Source of the DNA: Corynebacterium sp. HMSC074A01 | GTDB lineage: Bacteria; Actinomycetota; Actinomycetes; Mycobacteriales; Mycobacteriaceae | Direction: 5' to 3' | NCBI RefSeq assembly: GCF_001831515.1 | Contig: NZ_KV825619.1 | Location: 54,214 to 118,213, forward strand | Length of the DNA: 64,000 nt | Part shown: positions 1 through 9,010 of the stretch, one piece after another | Layout of the letters: every line of letters begins with the position of its first letter | How positions within the stretch are numbered: position 1 is the stretch's first letter | Made by a program: the position numbers and the translations under genes | The notes under the pieces: model-generated | Seen by the model: only the letters and a program-made list of their open reading frames with translations | Told to the model about the DNA's origin: nothing | The model's database searches: none

Positions 1-198
1 GCCAAGCCTGCGGCACCCAAGCCCGGCCAGGCCGCCAAGCCCGCCGCGCCGAATCCGGGACAGGCTGCGAAACCTGCGGCACCGAAGCCCGGCCAGGCCG
101 CCAAGCCCGCAGCACCCAAGCCCGGCCAGGCTGCCAAGCCTGCGGCACCCAAGCCCGGCCAGGCTGCCAAGCCTGCCGCGCCGAAGCCGGGTCAGGCT
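1..198 (+). repeat. Six tandem 33-bp repeats in the infB N-terminal coding region
   Basis: Translated in the infB frame, this stretch reads six consecutive copies of [11 protein letters not shown]; the second copy has N for K at position 7. The array touches the left edge, so more copies probably lie upstream. Codon usage varies between copies (gct/gcc/gcg, cct/ccc/ccg), so the protein repeat is better preserved than the DNA. Confidence 0.95.
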
Positions 199-2544
199 GC
201 GAAGAAGGACGCTCCGACGCCCGGCTCCATGCCGCGTCCGGTGGCAAAGCCGGGTGGGCGCCCGAGGGTAGCCAACAACCCATTTTCTTCGAACTCCTCC
301 GCGCCGCGCCCGGCACCGCGCCCCGGCAGCGGCCGCGGTGGTCAGAACCAGGGCGGCGGCCGTGGCCGCGGCCAGGGTGGACCACGCCCGGGGCAGGGCT
401 CCCAGGGCCAGGGCGCACCGCGTCCAGGCGGCAACCGCTCCGGTGGTGGACGTCGTCCGTCGCCGGCAGATATGGCGGCAGCGCCCTCGCCGAAGCAGAT
501 GCCGGCAAAGGCTGCCGGCTCCCGCGGCGGTCGCAACGGTGGCGGCGGTCGTGGTCGTGGTGGCGGTCCGGGTGGCCCGCCGCGCGGTGGCGGTTTCCGC
601 GGACGCGGCGGTCGTCGCGGCGGTACCGCAGGTGCATTCGGGCGTCCGGGTGGCGCACCGGGGCGTCGTCGCAAGTCGAAGGGCCAGAAGAGGGCCGAAT
701 ATGAGGAGATGCACAAGCCGAACGTAATCGGTGGCGTGCGTCTGCCTGACGGCGACGGCAAGACGGTTCGCCTGCGTCAGGGCGCGACCCTGTCGGATCT
801 TGCGGAGAAGATCAACACCGATGCATCCTCCCTGGTCCAGGCGCTGTTTAACCTGGGTGAGATGGTCACGGCTACGCAGTCGGTCTCCGAGGAGACGCTG
901 CAGCTTTTGGGCGCCGAGATCAACTACGAGGTGCAGATCGTCTCTCCGGAGGACGAGGACCGCGAGCTGCTCGAGTCCTTCGACCTGCAGTTCGGCGAGG
1001 ACGAGGGCGGCGAAGAGGCGCTCGAGCAGCGCCCGCCGGTGGTGTCCGTCATGGGCCACGTCGACCACGGTAAGACTCGCTTGCTGGACTCGATCCGCAA
1101 GGCAAACGTGGGTCGCGGCGAGGCCGGCGGCATTACCCAGGGCATCGGCGCCTACCAGACTGAGGTAGAGCTCGACGGCCAGCAGCGCAAGATCACCTTC
1201 CTGGATACCCCGGGCCACGAGGCGTTTACCGCCATGCGTGCCCGCGGTGCGAAGTCCACGGACTTGGCTATTCTGGTCGTTGCCGCGGACGACGGCGTCA
1301 TGCCGCAGACCGTGGAGGCGATCAACCACGCCAAGGCCGCAGACCTGCCGATCGTGGTCGCAGTCAACAAGGTGGATAAGCCGGAGGCGCAACCGGACAA
1401 GATCCGTGGCCAGCTCACCGAGTACGGGCTGATCCCGGAGGAGTACGGCGGCGACACCATGTTCATCGATATCTCGGCCAAGCAGGGCACGGGTATCGAC
1501 GACCTGCTGGAGGCCGTCCTGCTCACCGCCGATGCGGCGCTCGAGCTGACGGCAAACCCGGACATGGACGCCCAGGGTGTGGCCATCGAGTCCCACCTGG
1601 ACCGCGGCCGCGGCCCGGTCTCCACCGTCATCGTCCAGCGCGGTACGCTGCGCGTCGGCGACTCCATCGTGGTGGGCGGCAACTTCGGCCGCGTGCGCCG
1701 CATGGTCGACGAGTGGGGCGACGACGTCGAAGAGGCAGGACCGTCCCGCCCGGTCCAGGTCCAGGGCCTCAACGGTGTCCCCGGCCCGGGCGACAACCTG
1801 CTCGTGGTCGAAGACGACCGCGTCGCACGTCAGATCGCGGCGCAGCGTGACGCGCGTCAGCGTGCCGCCATGCAGGCGCGCACGAAGAAGCGCGTGTCCC
1901 TGGAGAACCTGGATCAGGCGCTCAAGGAGACCAACCAGCTCAACCTCATCCTCAAGGGCGACAACGCCGGTTCGGTGGAGGCCCTGGAGGAGGCCCTGCT
2001 CAAGATCGAGGTGGACGACGAGGTGGAGGTGAACATCATCGACCGTGGTGTCGGTGCTGTCACCCAGACCAACGTGGTGCTCGCTGCCGCATCCGATGCG
2101 GTCATCGTGGCCTTCAACGTCCGCGCCGAGGGCAAGGCTACCGAGGAGGCCAACAACGAGGGCGTGGACATCCGCTACTACTCGGTCATCTACGACGTGA
2201 TCGATCAGGTGGAAGCAGCGCTCAAGGGCATGCTCAAGCCGATCTACGAGGAACGCGAGATGGGTGCCGCGGAGATCCGCCAGATCTTCAAGGCCTCCGC
2301 CGTCGGCCTCATCGCCGGCTGCATGGTTACCGAAGGCAAGGTCAAGCGCGGTGCGAAGCTGCGCCTGGTCCGCGACGGCAACGTCATTACTCCGGATGCA
2401 ACGATCGAGTCGCTGCGCCGCGAGAAGGACGACGTCACTGAGGTAGCCAAGGGCTACGAATGCGGTATGGTCCTGTCGTACCCGGACATCCAGGTCGACG
2501 ACCAGATCCAGGTCTACGAGATGGTCGAGGTCCCGCGCGACTAG
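1..2544 (+). CDS. infB: Translation initiation factor IF-2 (5' end outside window)
   Basis: GTPase that brings initiator fMet-tRNA to the 30S subunit. The frame is open from base 1, so the true start lies upstream. Bases 1-198 encode six tandem copies of an 11-residue Ala/Lys/Pro unit, followed by a Gly/Arg-rich stretch (about 330-690). A conserved IF-2N helix region ([15 protein letters not shown]) follows. The G domain begins near 1045 with G1 motif GHVDHGKT, then DTPGHEAF (G3) and NKVDK (G4), and the usual IF-2 domains II-IV follow to the stop at 2544. The core is complete. The disordered repeat N-terminus is the variable part of the family. rbfA follows in the same direction, as in other actinobacteria. 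Confidence 0.97.
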   Translation, partial: AKPAAPKPGQAAKPAAPNPGQAAKPAAPKPGQAAKPAAPKPGQAAKPAAPKPGQAAKPAAPKPGQAAKKDAPTPGSMPRPVAKPGGRPRVANNPFSSNSSAPRPAPRPGSGRGGQNQGGGRGRGQGGPRPGQGSQGQGAPRPGGNRSGGGRRPSPADMAAAPSPKQMPAKAAGSRGGRNGGGGRGRGGGPGGPPRGGGFRGRGGRRGGTAGAFGRPGGAPGRRRKSKGQKRAEYEEMHKPNVIGGVRLPDGDGKTVRLRQGATLSDLAEKINTDASSLVQALFNLGEMVTATQSVSEETLQLLGAEINYEVQIVSPEDEDRELLESFDLQFGEDEGGEEALEQRPPVVSVMGHVDHGKTRLLDSIRKANVGRGEAGGITQGIGAYQTEVELDGQQRKITFLDTPGHEAFTAMRARGAKSTDLAILVVAADDGVMPQTVEAINHAKAADLPIVVAVNKVDKPEAQPDKIRGQLTEYGLIPEEYGGDTMFIDISAKQGTGIDDLLEAVLLTADAALELTANPDMDAQGVAIESHLDRGRGPVSTVIVQRGTLRVGDSIVVGGNFGRVRRMVDEWGDDVEEAGPSRPVQVQGLNGVPGPGDNLLVVEDDRVARQIAAQRDARQRAAMQARTKKRVSLENLDQALKETNQLNLILKGDNAGSVEALEEALLKIEVDDEVEVNIIDRGVGAVTQTNVVLAAASDAVIVAFNVRAEGKATEEANNEGVDIRYYSVIYDVIDQVEAALKGMLKPIYEEREMGAAEIRQIFKASAVGLIAGCMVTEGKVKRGAKLRLVRDGNVITPDATIESLRREKDDVTEVAKGYECGMVLSYPDIQVDDQIQVYEMVEVPRD

Positions 2545-2661
2545 ACCGGAGACCCCGCCGGCTCAACGCAGCTGGCGTGGGTAGACACGAAAAGCGGTGC
2601 CCCCTTCCCGGCTTTGTGCTGGGGCGGGGGCGCTGTGGCGTCGATAGGCAGTGCAAGCGTC

Positions 2662-2667
2662 TAAACT
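2662..2667 (+). promoter_or_regulatory. Possible rbfA promoter -10 (TAAACT)
   Basis: TAAACT lies 42 bp upstream of the rbfA start, which has its own Shine-Dalgarno AGGAG at 2691-2695. The 159-bp infB-rbfA gap has no clear terminator, so read-through from infB is also possible. Confidence 0.4.
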
Positions 2668-2703
2668 TGGAAGGACGCTGACGAGACACAAGGAGATGAT
2701 GAC

Positions 2704-3159
2704 ATGGCTGACAACCCGCGTGCGCAACGCATGGCGAAGCAGATTCACGCGATTGTTGCTTCCGCGATCGAGCGAGAGGTCAAAGACCGGAGGTTGGAGC
2801 TGGTCACCGTCACCGATGTCCGCGTGACCGGCGACCTGCACGACGCGACCGTCTACTACACGGTGCGCGGCCGAGATATTGACGATGAGCCCGATTACGA
2901 GCAGGCCGCCGAGGCGCTGCACCGCGCCCGCGGCCAGCTGCGCAAGATCGTCGGGGACCAGCTCTCCGTGCGGTTCACGCCGACGCTCGCGTTCGAGCTG
3001 GACACCGTGCCGGAGGCTTCCGCGCGGATGGAGGAGCTGCTCAACCGCGCGCGTGCCCGCGACGAGGAGACTGCGCGCCTGCGCGAGAGCGCGAAGCCGG
3101 CAGGCGAGGACAACCCGTACAAGACGGACGGGGATAGCGGCGTAGGGACTGGCGCGTAA
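2704..3159 (+). CDS. rbfA: 30S ribosome-binding factor A
   Basis: Late 30S maturation factor that binds helix 1 of 16S rRNA and is needed for growth in the cold. The 151-residue protein has the standard RbfA KH-like domain: N-terminal [15 protein letters not shown], a central [18 protein letters not shown] strand region and [22 protein letters not shown] near residue 90. A charged, Gly/Asp-rich tail follows. AGGAG at 2691-2695, 8 nt from the ATG, supports the start. The stop is immediately followed by the ATG of the DHH phosphoesterase, as in the conserved nusA-infB-rbfA-nrnA order of actinobacteria. Confidence 0.95.
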   Translation: MADNPRAQRMAKQIHAIVASAIEREVKDRRLELVTVTDVRVTGDLHDATVYYTVRGRDIDDEPDYEQAAEALHRARGQLRKIVGDQLSVRFTPTLAFELDTVPEASARMEELLNRARARDEETARLRESAKPAGEDNPYKTDGDSGVGTGA

Positions 3160-4152
3160 ATGGGCGCACTGTTCCCGGGCGCGGAAGCGCAGTTCACTGA
3201 GATCGCCGAGGTGCTGCGAGCAGCCAAGAAGGTTTCGGTGGTCGCGCACATCAAGCCGGACGCGGATGCGGTCGGCTCGGCGTGCGGGCTGACCGCTGGG
3301 CTGCGCTCGCTGGGTATCGACGCGCACGTGTTCATCGGGCAGACCTACCCGCACCCCGAGAACCTGCTCACGGTTCCTGGGGTTGACGAGATCACCTACG
3401 GCGGCCAGCTGCCGGAGGACGGGCTCGTGGTGACGGTGGATTGCGCGTCGGTGGACCGCACGGGGCTGTTCCGCACGCAGATCGCGGACGACCCTTCGCG
3501 TGTGGTGGTGATTGACCACCATGAGACCAACCCGGCGTTCGGCGCGCACAACCTCATCCTCGACGCCGAGTCCACCACGACGATTATCCGCGAGCTCTTC
3601 GACTACCTGGGCGTAGAGCTGGACCACGACATGGCGTACTGCCTGTACGCGGGCCTGGTCACCGACACGGGGAACTTCCGTTGGGGCACGCCGCGCATGC
3701 ACCAGCTGGCAGGCGAGCTGATGGGCTACGGCCTTGATACGCGCCAGATTTCCCTGGAATTGACGGACAAGGCTAGCGCGCGCGACCTGCAGATCATGGG
3801 CGGGGTGCTCGCCGATTTGCAGAATTTCCGCGAGGAGGGACTCAAGCTCAGCGTCTTTACCATCCGGGCGGAGGCGCTGGCGCGGATGAGCCAGACCACC
3901 GTCGAGGCGATCATCGATTACGCCCGCGCACTCGAAGGCACTGATGTCGGCATGGTGCTCAAGCAGAACGGGCCGAAGCGCTGGGCGGTGTCGCTGCGCT
4001 CGAGCGTGATCGATGTGTCCAAGCTTGCGCAGCGTTTCGGCGGTGGCGGGCACATCCCGGCGGCGGGTTATACCGCCCACGGCTCGCAGGATATGGTGGT
4101 GCGCGACCTGATCGCGGCGCTGCCGACTCGTGAGGAGCGCGCCGCACGCTAG
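3160..4152 (+). CDS. DHH-family phosphoesterase (NrnA-like oligoribonuclease / pAp phosphatase)
   Basis: Probable bifunctional exonuclease that degrades nanoRNA and dephosphorylates 3'-phosphoadenosine 5'-phosphate. The 330 residues show the DHH-domain motifs: IKPDADAVGSACG (about 28-40), VDCASVDRTG, VIDHHETN (the DHH triad, about 115-122) and TDTGNFRWG. The C-terminal DHHA1 domain ends with the RNA-binding GGGGHIPAAGY. The ATG abuts the rbfA stop (TAA ATG), so translation is probably coupled. Family position after rbfA is typical for actinobacteria. Which substrate matters in the cell (nanoRNA, pAp or c-di-AMP products) cannot be told from sequence. Confidence 0.9.
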   Translation: MGALFPGAEAQFTEIAEVLRAAKKVSVVAHIKPDADAVGSACGLTAGLRSLGIDAHVFIGQTYPHPENLLTVPGVDEITYGGQLPEDGLVVTVDCASVDRTGLFRTQIADDPSRVVVIDHHETNPAFGAHNLILDAESTTTIIRELFDYLGVELDHDMAYCLYAGLVTDTGNFRWGTPRMHQLAGELMGYGLDTRQISLELTDKASARDLQIMGGVLADLQNFREEGLKLSVFTIRAEALARMSQTTVEAIIDYARALEGTDVGMVLKQNGPKRWAVSLRSSVIDVSKLAQRFGGGGHIPAAGYTAHGSQDMVVRDLIAALPTREERAAR

Positions 4153-4223
4153 GGGCAGCGGGCAGAGCCCGAGGCCCGTGAAGATTTGTACCGCACTCAA
4201 CTTGACGTAGAAGGAGCGTGCGC

Positions 4224-5579
4224 GTGGCAGCGAAGTCCACATCACATTCATCGGCTCATCCGCAGACGAACCGGGGTCCGGAGGTCAGCGCGCGCACGAT
4301 TCTGGGGCTCGCGCTGCCAGCGCTCGGCGTGCTCGCGGCCAACCCGCTCTACCTGCTGTTGGATACAGCGGTGGTGGGCCGCCTGGGCACCGCGCAGCTG
4401 GCGGCGCTGGCGGCGGGCACCACGATCCAGTCGACGGTGACCACCCAGCTGACCTTTCTGTCCTACGGCACCACCGCGCGCAGCTCCCGGCTCTTCGGAG
4501 CGGGCAAGCGCGACGCGGCGATTGCCGAGGGCGTGCAGGCGACCTGGGTGGCGGTGCTGGTTGGTCTGTGCCTGGCCACGATCATCTGGTTGTTCGCTGA
4601 GCCGATCGCGTTCGCGCTGACCAACGACCACGCCACGGCGGCGCAGGCCGCAAGCTGGATGCACGTGGCCGCAATTGCTATCCCGCTGACGCTGATCATC
4701 ATGGCGGGCAACGGCTGGATGCGCGGAATCCAAAACACCCGCCTGCCTTTCCTGCTCACGCTGTGTGGCCTGGTGCCGGGCGCGCTCATTCTGCCGGTGC
4801 TGGTGCACCGCTTCGGGCTGGTCGGCTCGGCGGTGGCCAACGTGATCGGCATGGGGATTACCGCCACGCTTTTCCTCGTGGTGCTGATCCGCGAGCACAG
4901 TGGGTCCTGGGCACCGCGCTGGGCGGTCATGCGCGACCAGCTGGTGCTCGGCCGCGACCTCATCCTGCGTTCGCTGTCCTTCCAGATTTCGTTTTTGGCG
5001 GCAGCCGCGGTCGCGGGCCGCTTCGGCGTGGCCACGCTCGCCGCCCACCAGATCCTGCTCCAGTTGTGGAACTTCCTCACGCTCGTGCTCGACTCGATGG
5101 CGATCGCCGCGCAGACGCTCACCGGCGCCTCGCTCGGCAAGGGCCGCGTCTCTGAGGCGCGCTCGGTGGGTGCGCAGGCCACCCGCTTCTCGGTCGGCTT
5201 CGGCGTGGTGCTCGCCACGATCTTCGCGCTTTTCGACGCCCCACTGAAGTCCATCTTCACCCGCGACGGTGCCGTCCTCGACGCCCTGGTTATCCCGTGG
5301 TGGCTGCTCATCGCCATGATTCTTGTTGGCGGCGTGGTTTTCGCCCTCGACGGCGTGCTGCTGGGTGCCTCGGACGCGGCGTTTTTGCGTAACCTGACGA
5401 TCGTGTCCGTGCTCGGTGCGTTTTTGCCGATTACGTTGCTTTCCGTCACCTTCGGCTGGGGGCTGACCGGCATCTGGGCAGGCCACCTCGCCTCGGTGGT
5501 GCTGCGCCTGGTGGGCGTGGTGATCCGTTTCCGTGGGGATAAGTGGGCGCGGACTGGGGCGACCGCGCGGGCGTCGTAA
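4224..5579 (+). CDS. dinF: MATE-family efflux transporter (DinF-type)
   Basis: Integral membrane exporter of the multidrug and toxic compound extrusion family. About 12 hydrophobic segments occupy nearly all of the roughly 450 residues, starting at ILGLALPALGVLAANPLYLLLDTAVVG, a typical MATE first helix. The start was placed at GTG 4224 rather than GTG 4218 because AAGGAG ends at 4216, giving 7-nt spacing instead of 1. It lies 71 bp after the DHH phosphoesterase and may share its transcript; corynebacteria keep a MATE gene here. Substrate unknown. Confidence 0.88.
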   Translation: MAAKSTSHSSAHPQTNRGPEVSARTILGLALPALGVLAANPLYLLLDTAVVGRLGTAQLAALAAGTTIQSTVTTQLTFLSYGTTARSSRLFGAGKRDAAIAEGVQATWVAVLVGLCLATIIWLFAEPIAFALTNDHATAAQAASWMHVAAIAIPLTLIIMAGNGWMRGIQNTRLPFLLTLCGLVPGALILPVLVHRFGLVGSAVANVIGMGITATLFLVVLIREHSGSWAPRWAVMRDQLVLGRDLILRSLSFQISFLAAAAVAGRFGVATLAAHQILLQLWNFLTLVLDSMAIAAQTLTGASLGKGRVSEARSVGAQATRFSVGFGVVLATIFALFDAPLKSIFTRDGAVLDALVIPWWLLIAMILVGGVVFALDGVLLGASDAAFLRNLTIVSVLGAFLPITLLSVTFGWGLTGIWAGHLASVVLRLVGVVIRFRGDKWARTGATARAS

Positions 5580-5604
5580 AGCGGCAGAAAGAGAGGAGCC
5601 GAGA

Positions 5605-6405
5605 ATGAGCACCACACTGTGGGCCGTGAGCGATCTGCACGCGGCCGTAAAACGCAACGGGCCGAAGATCGACGCCATCCAGCCGCGCGACCCCTCCGAC
5701 TGGCTGATCGTGGCCGGCGATGTCGCCGAGCGCTTGGAGCTGATCGTGCAGGTGATGGAGCAGTTGGCGCAGCGCTTCGACACGGTGATCTGGGCACCGG
5801 GCAACCACGAGCTTTTCTCGCGCTCTGCGGATCGCTACCGCGGCCGCGACAAATACACGGCGCTGGTGCAGGCGATGCGCGAAATCGGCGTGATTACGCC
5901 GGAGGACCCGTACCCGCAGTTCGGCGGCGTGACCATCGCCCCGCTGTTTACCCTCTACGACTACTCCTTCCGCGGCGCGAACATGACGGTGGAGGAAGCG
6001 ATCGAGGCCGCGCACGAGAAGAACATCGTGATGACGGACCAGTTCGCCATCGCCTCGTTTGTCGACGTCCGCGCGTGGTGCTGGGACCGACTCGCCTACA
6101 CCACCAAGCGGCTTTCCCGTATCAGCGGGCCGACGATTTTGATCAACCACTGGCCGCTCGTGCAGGAGCCGACGCTGCGCATGCAGTGGTCAGAAATCGC
6201 CTTGTGGTGCGGGACCCGGCACACCCGCTCCTGGCCGAAGCGCTACAACGCGCAGGCTGTGATTTATGGGCACCTGCACATGCCCGGGGTGATGGAGATC
6301 GACGGCATTGAGCACATCGAGGTTTCCCTGGGGTATCCACGCGAGTGGGAGCGCTTCCCGCGTCGCCACCCCTTCCCATACCCGGTGATGGAGGTGGGAG
6401 CGTAG
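5605..6405 (+). CDS. Calcineurin-like metallophosphoesterase
   Basis: Cytoplasmic metal-dependent phosphoesterase of unknown substrate. All metal-ligand motifs are present in order: SDLH (residues 9-12), GDV (about 38), GNHE (about 72-75), NHW (about 182) and GHLH near the C-terminus. The ATG at 5605 follows GAGAGGAG. The in-frame region upstream to 5533 overlaps the MATE gene and has no family similarity, so it was excluded. The stop (TAG) is directly followed by the ATG of the phosphopantetheinyl transferase, so the two are likely co-translated. Confidence 0.9.
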   Translation: MSTTLWAVSDLHAAVKRNGPKIDAIQPRDPSDWLIVAGDVAERLELIVQVMEQLAQRFDTVIWAPGNHELFSRSADRYRGRDKYTALVQAMREIGVITPEDPYPQFGGVTIAPLFTLYDYSFRGANMTVEEAIEAAHEKNIVMTDQFAIASFVDVRAWCWDRLAYTTKRLSRISGPTILINHWPLVQEPTLRMQWSEIALWCGTRHTRSWPKRYNAQAVIYGHLHMPGVMEIDGIEHIEVSLGYPREWERFPRRHPFPYPVMEVGA

Positions 6406-7059
6406 ATGCAGAACCTGGCACTGTTTCCGCCAGAGGCGCGCTTTGTCTACCTGCGCACCGACGGCGGCAACGACTTGAGCAAGTACGAAAACCTCCTGCC
6501 GAGCGAGCAGGCGCAGGTCAGCTGCGCGGTTGATCTGCGCAAGGGCGAGTTTGGCGACGCCCGCTGGTGCGCCCACGAAGCACTGAAAGAACTCGGCTGC
6601 GAAAACGCCGGGGCCATCCTGCGCGGGGAGAAGGGCATGCCGCTGTGGCCGGAGGGCTACACCGGCTCGCTGACGCATACCATCGGCTTCCGCGCTGCGG
6701 TGGCCGCGCCCACCAGGTGGGTGCGCTCCATGGGCTTAGACGCAGAACTTGCCGAGCCGCTGCCGGAAGGCGTGCTGGCTGCGATTACGCGCGGTGACGA
6801 GTACGAGATGGTGCGCGGGATGCAAGCCGACGGCTTCGAGTGGGCCGACCGGCTGCTGTTCTGTGCGAAGGAGGCCACCTACAAGTGCTGGTTCCCCATG
6901 ACGCGGCTCTTCCTCGACTTCGACGAGGCGGACATCTGTTTGCGCCCGGACGGCACCTTCGTCTCCTACATCCTGGCCCGGCCCACGCCCACGCCTATGT
7001 TTGAGGGGCGCTGGGTGGTGGGCGACGGCTACGTGATCGCCTCGGCCTTTGTGTGTTAG
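6406..7059 (+). CDS. pptA: 4'-phosphopantetheinyl transferase (EntD/PptT type)
   Basis: Transfers the phosphopantetheine arm of CoA to carrier proteins; in Corynebacteriales this type activates mycolate polyketide synthase and NRPS-type carrier domains. The 217 residues have the bipartite Mg/CoA motif: MGLDAE (about 107-112, usually G-[IV]-D-x-E) and the downstream CAKEATYK helix (about 152-159). The N-terminal RGEKGMPLWPEGYTGSLTH matches the substrate-binding P2 region. Its ATG abuts the metallophosphoesterase stop. It converges with truB, with 9 bp between the two genes and no hairpin. Confidence 0.88.
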   Translation: MQNLALFPPEARFVYLRTDGGNDLSKYENLLPSEQAQVSCAVDLRKGEFGDARWCAHEALKELGCENAGAILRGEKGMPLWPEGYTGSLTHTIGFRAAVAAPTRWVRSMGLDAELAEPLPEGVLAAITRGDEYEMVRGMQADGFEWADRLLFCAKEATYKCWFPMTRLFLDFDEADICLRPDGTFVSYILARPTPTPMFEGRWVVGDGYVIASAFVC

Positions 7060-7068
7060 CTGAGTCTG

Positions 7069-7965
7069 TTAGCCGAGCGTCGCCGGACGCGCGACAAACA
7101 CGGTGGCCAGGCGTTTGCCTTGCTCTTTGACTAAGGCGACCACGCGCCCGTCCGGGCCCTTCGCGGCGTGGACGCCGTCGAGCCCGCGGGGTGTCAGCCA
7201 CTTGCCCAGCGCGAGCGCGTCGTACTCGTCTGCGGTGACCTCGAGCACAGGCCAGGCGCGCAGCTGCGCTTCGTCGAGGGGCAGTGAAAGACTGGGGGAG
7301 TCTTGGAGGGTGGCCAGCGGCGTGGCGTCGGCAAGCGAAAATGCCCCGACGGACTCGCGGCGCAGCTGGGTGAGATGACCGCCGACGCCGAGCGCGGCAC
7401 CGAGGTCGCGGGCGAGCGCGCGGATGTAGGTGCCCGAGGAGCAGTGGACGCGCACGTCGACGTCGATAAACGGGCCCTCGCGGCGGATCTCACCGATGTC
7501 GAAGCTAAAGATGGTGACCGGGCGGGCCGGGATGTCGACGTCTTTGCCCTCGCGGACGAGCTCGTGGGCGCGCTTGCCGTCGATCTTGATCGCAGAGACC
7601 GCGGTGGGTTTTTGCATGATCTCGCCGGTAAGCCGGTCTACTTCGGCTTCGATCTGCGCATCCCTGATGCGCGAGGCGTCGTGGGTGGCGGTGACCTCGC
7701 CCTCAGCGTCGTCGGTGGTGGTGGACTGGCCGAGCCGGATGGTGGCGGCGTAGCGCTTGTCGTTGGCCACGAGGTGGGCGAGCAGCTTGGTGCCGCGCTC
7801 GATGCCCACGACGAGCACGCCGGTGGCCATGGGGTCCAGCGTGCCGGCATGGCCCACCTTGCGGGTGGAAAAGGCGCGGCGCAGCTTCGCGACGACATCG
7901 TGGCTCGTCATGCCTGCAGGCTTGTCTACCACGACGATTCCAGAGGTTGCGAGGGGATCTGTCAT
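7069..7965 (-). CDS. truB: tRNA pseudouridine(55) synthase TruB
   Basis: Makes pseudouridine 55 in the T-loop of tRNAs. The protein shows the catalytic motif GHAGTLDPMATGVLV with the active-site Asp (about residues 37-51), VVDKPAGMTSHDVV near the N-terminus, and the YIRALARDLG region (about 180). The C-terminal part resembles the actinobacterial TruB tail rather than a full PUA domain. The ATG at 7965 was preferred to the in-frame TTG at 7974, since family proteins start just before the IVVVDKPAG strand. Divergent from ribF, with only 30 bp between start codons. Confidence 0.95.
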   Translation of the reverse strand: MTDPLATSGIVVVDKPAGMTSHDVVAKLRRAFSTRKVGHAGTLDPMATGVLVVGIERGTKLLAHLVANDKRYAATIRLGQSTTTDDAEGEVTATHDASRIRDAQIEAEVDRLTGEIMQKPTAVSAIKIDGKRAHELVREGKDVDIPARPVTIFSFDIGEIRREGPFIDVDVRVHCSSGTYIRALARDLGAALGVGGHLTQLRRESVGAFSLADATPLATLQDSPSLSLPLDEAQLRAWPVLEVTADEYDALALGKWLTPRGLDGVHAAKGPDGRVVALVKEQGKRLATVFVARPATLG

Positions 7966-7982
7966 GGTTTTCAAGTATGCCG

Positions 7983-7989
7983 TACGCTA
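7983..7989. promoter_or_regulatory. Shared bidirectional -10 element for truB and ribF
   Basis: TACGCTA reads TACGCT on the + strand, exactly 7 nt before the ribF GTG, and TAGCGT on the - strand, which would start a truB transcript near 7976, 11 nt before its ATG. The two -10 hexamers overlap by five bases. Inferred from spacing and the corynebacterial TANNNT consensus. Confidence 0.55.
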
Positions 7990-7995
7990 TTGCGC

Positions 7996-8967
7996 GTGGA
8001 TATTTTGCACGGGCTTTCAGACGTTCCCGAACACCTCACCGAAGGCGGCAGCGTCGTCACCATCGGCGTGTTCGACGGGGTGCACCGGGGCCACCAGCTG
8101 CTGATCACCACCGCGGTGGAAAAAGCGAAAGCACAGGGTGTGCCCAGCGTCGTCATGACTTTCGACCCGCACCCGGTGGCAGTCTTCGCGCCGGAGCGCG
8201 CCCCGCTGGCGCTGTTGAGCTTGGAGGAGCGCGCCCGCCAGATCGAGGCGCTGGGCGTGGACTACCTGCTGGTCATCGACTTCCGCAAGGAGCTCGCGGG
8301 CGATAGCACCGAGCACTACGTCACCGGGGTGCTGCAGGGCACGCTCGGTGCGCGCGAAGTGGTCGTCGGCGAGAACTTCACCTTCGGCAAGGACGCCGCC
8401 GGCACCGCGCAGACGATGGCGCAGCTCGGGGAGCGCTTCGGGCTTGAGGTCACCATCGTGCAGCTGCTTAACGACGGCGACGTGCGCATCTGCTCCACCG
8501 CCATCCGCGACGAACTCACCGCCGGCAACATCAGCGTGGCCACCGACTACATGGGCAGGCCATTTTCGGTGATCTCGACCATCGAGCGCGGCGCGGGCCG
8601 CGGCGGCCGCGAGCTGGGATACCCCACGGCGAACCAGTACGTCGAGGATGTCTCCGCGCTGCCGGCCGACGGGGTCTACGCTGGCTGGCTCACCATCATT
8701 GACACCGCACCGATCGACGGCGATGTGAAACCGGGCGTGCGCTACCCGGCTGCGATCTCGGTCGGCACCAACCCGACGTTCGGGGACACGCGCCGCAGCG
8801 TGGAGTCCTACATCTTGGACCGTGACGCGGACCTCTACGACCGGATGGCGCGCGTGGAGTTCGTGGACAAGGTCCGTGACATGGTGAAATTCAACTCCGT
8901 CGAGGAACTGTTGGAGAACATGGCGCGCGACGTTGAGCGCACGCGCGAGATCCTCGGCGTGAAGTAG
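7996..8967 (+). CDS. ribF: Bifunctional riboflavin kinase / FAD synthetase
   Basis: Converts riboflavin to FMN and FMN to FAD. The N-terminal FAD-synthetase half has GVFDGVHRGHQLL (about residues 19-31, nucleotidyltransferase HxGH-like motif) and VGENFTFGKDAAG. The C-terminal flavokinase half has GRGGRELGYPTAN (about 202-214) and the NPTFGD region. The GTG at 7996 was chosen because TACGCT sits 7 nt upstream, predicting a leaderless mRNA; the resulting 323 residues fit the family. The open frame continues upstream antisense to truB, but that part has no homology. No FMN riboswitch is possible with this start. Confidence 0.94.
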   Translation: MDILHGLSDVPEHLTEGGSVVTIGVFDGVHRGHQLLITTAVEKAKAQGVPSVVMTFDPHPVAVFAPERAPLALLSLEERARQIEALGVDYLLVIDFRKELAGDSTEHYVTGVLQGTLGAREVVVGENFTFGKDAAGTAQTMAQLGERFGLEVTIVQLLNDGDVRICSTAIRDELTAGNISVATDYMGRPFSVISTIERGAGRGGRELGYPTANQYVEDVSALPADGVYAGWLTIIDTAPIDGDVKPGVRYPAAISVGTNPTFGDTRRSVESYILDRDADLYDRMARVEFVDKVRDMVKFNSVEELLENMARDVERTREILGVK

Positions 8968-9010
8968 CATGTCCTAAAAGCCCCGTACGTCAGCGAAAGG
9001 ACGCGAACCC

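Noticed and set aside
2563-5804. Long minus-strand open frames (over 500 codons) opposite the DHH phosphoesterase and MATE genes
   Set aside because: They are antisense to well-recognised genes, have biased Arg/His-rich composition and no motifs; high GC makes such shadow frames common.
7303-7995. N-terminal extension of RibF
   Set aside because: Antisense to truB; the RibF family starts at the GTG with a -10 box 7 nt upstream.
7965-7996. FMN riboswitch upstream of ribF
   Set aside because: Only 30 bp separate the two divergent starts and the ribF mRNA appears leaderless, so there is no room.
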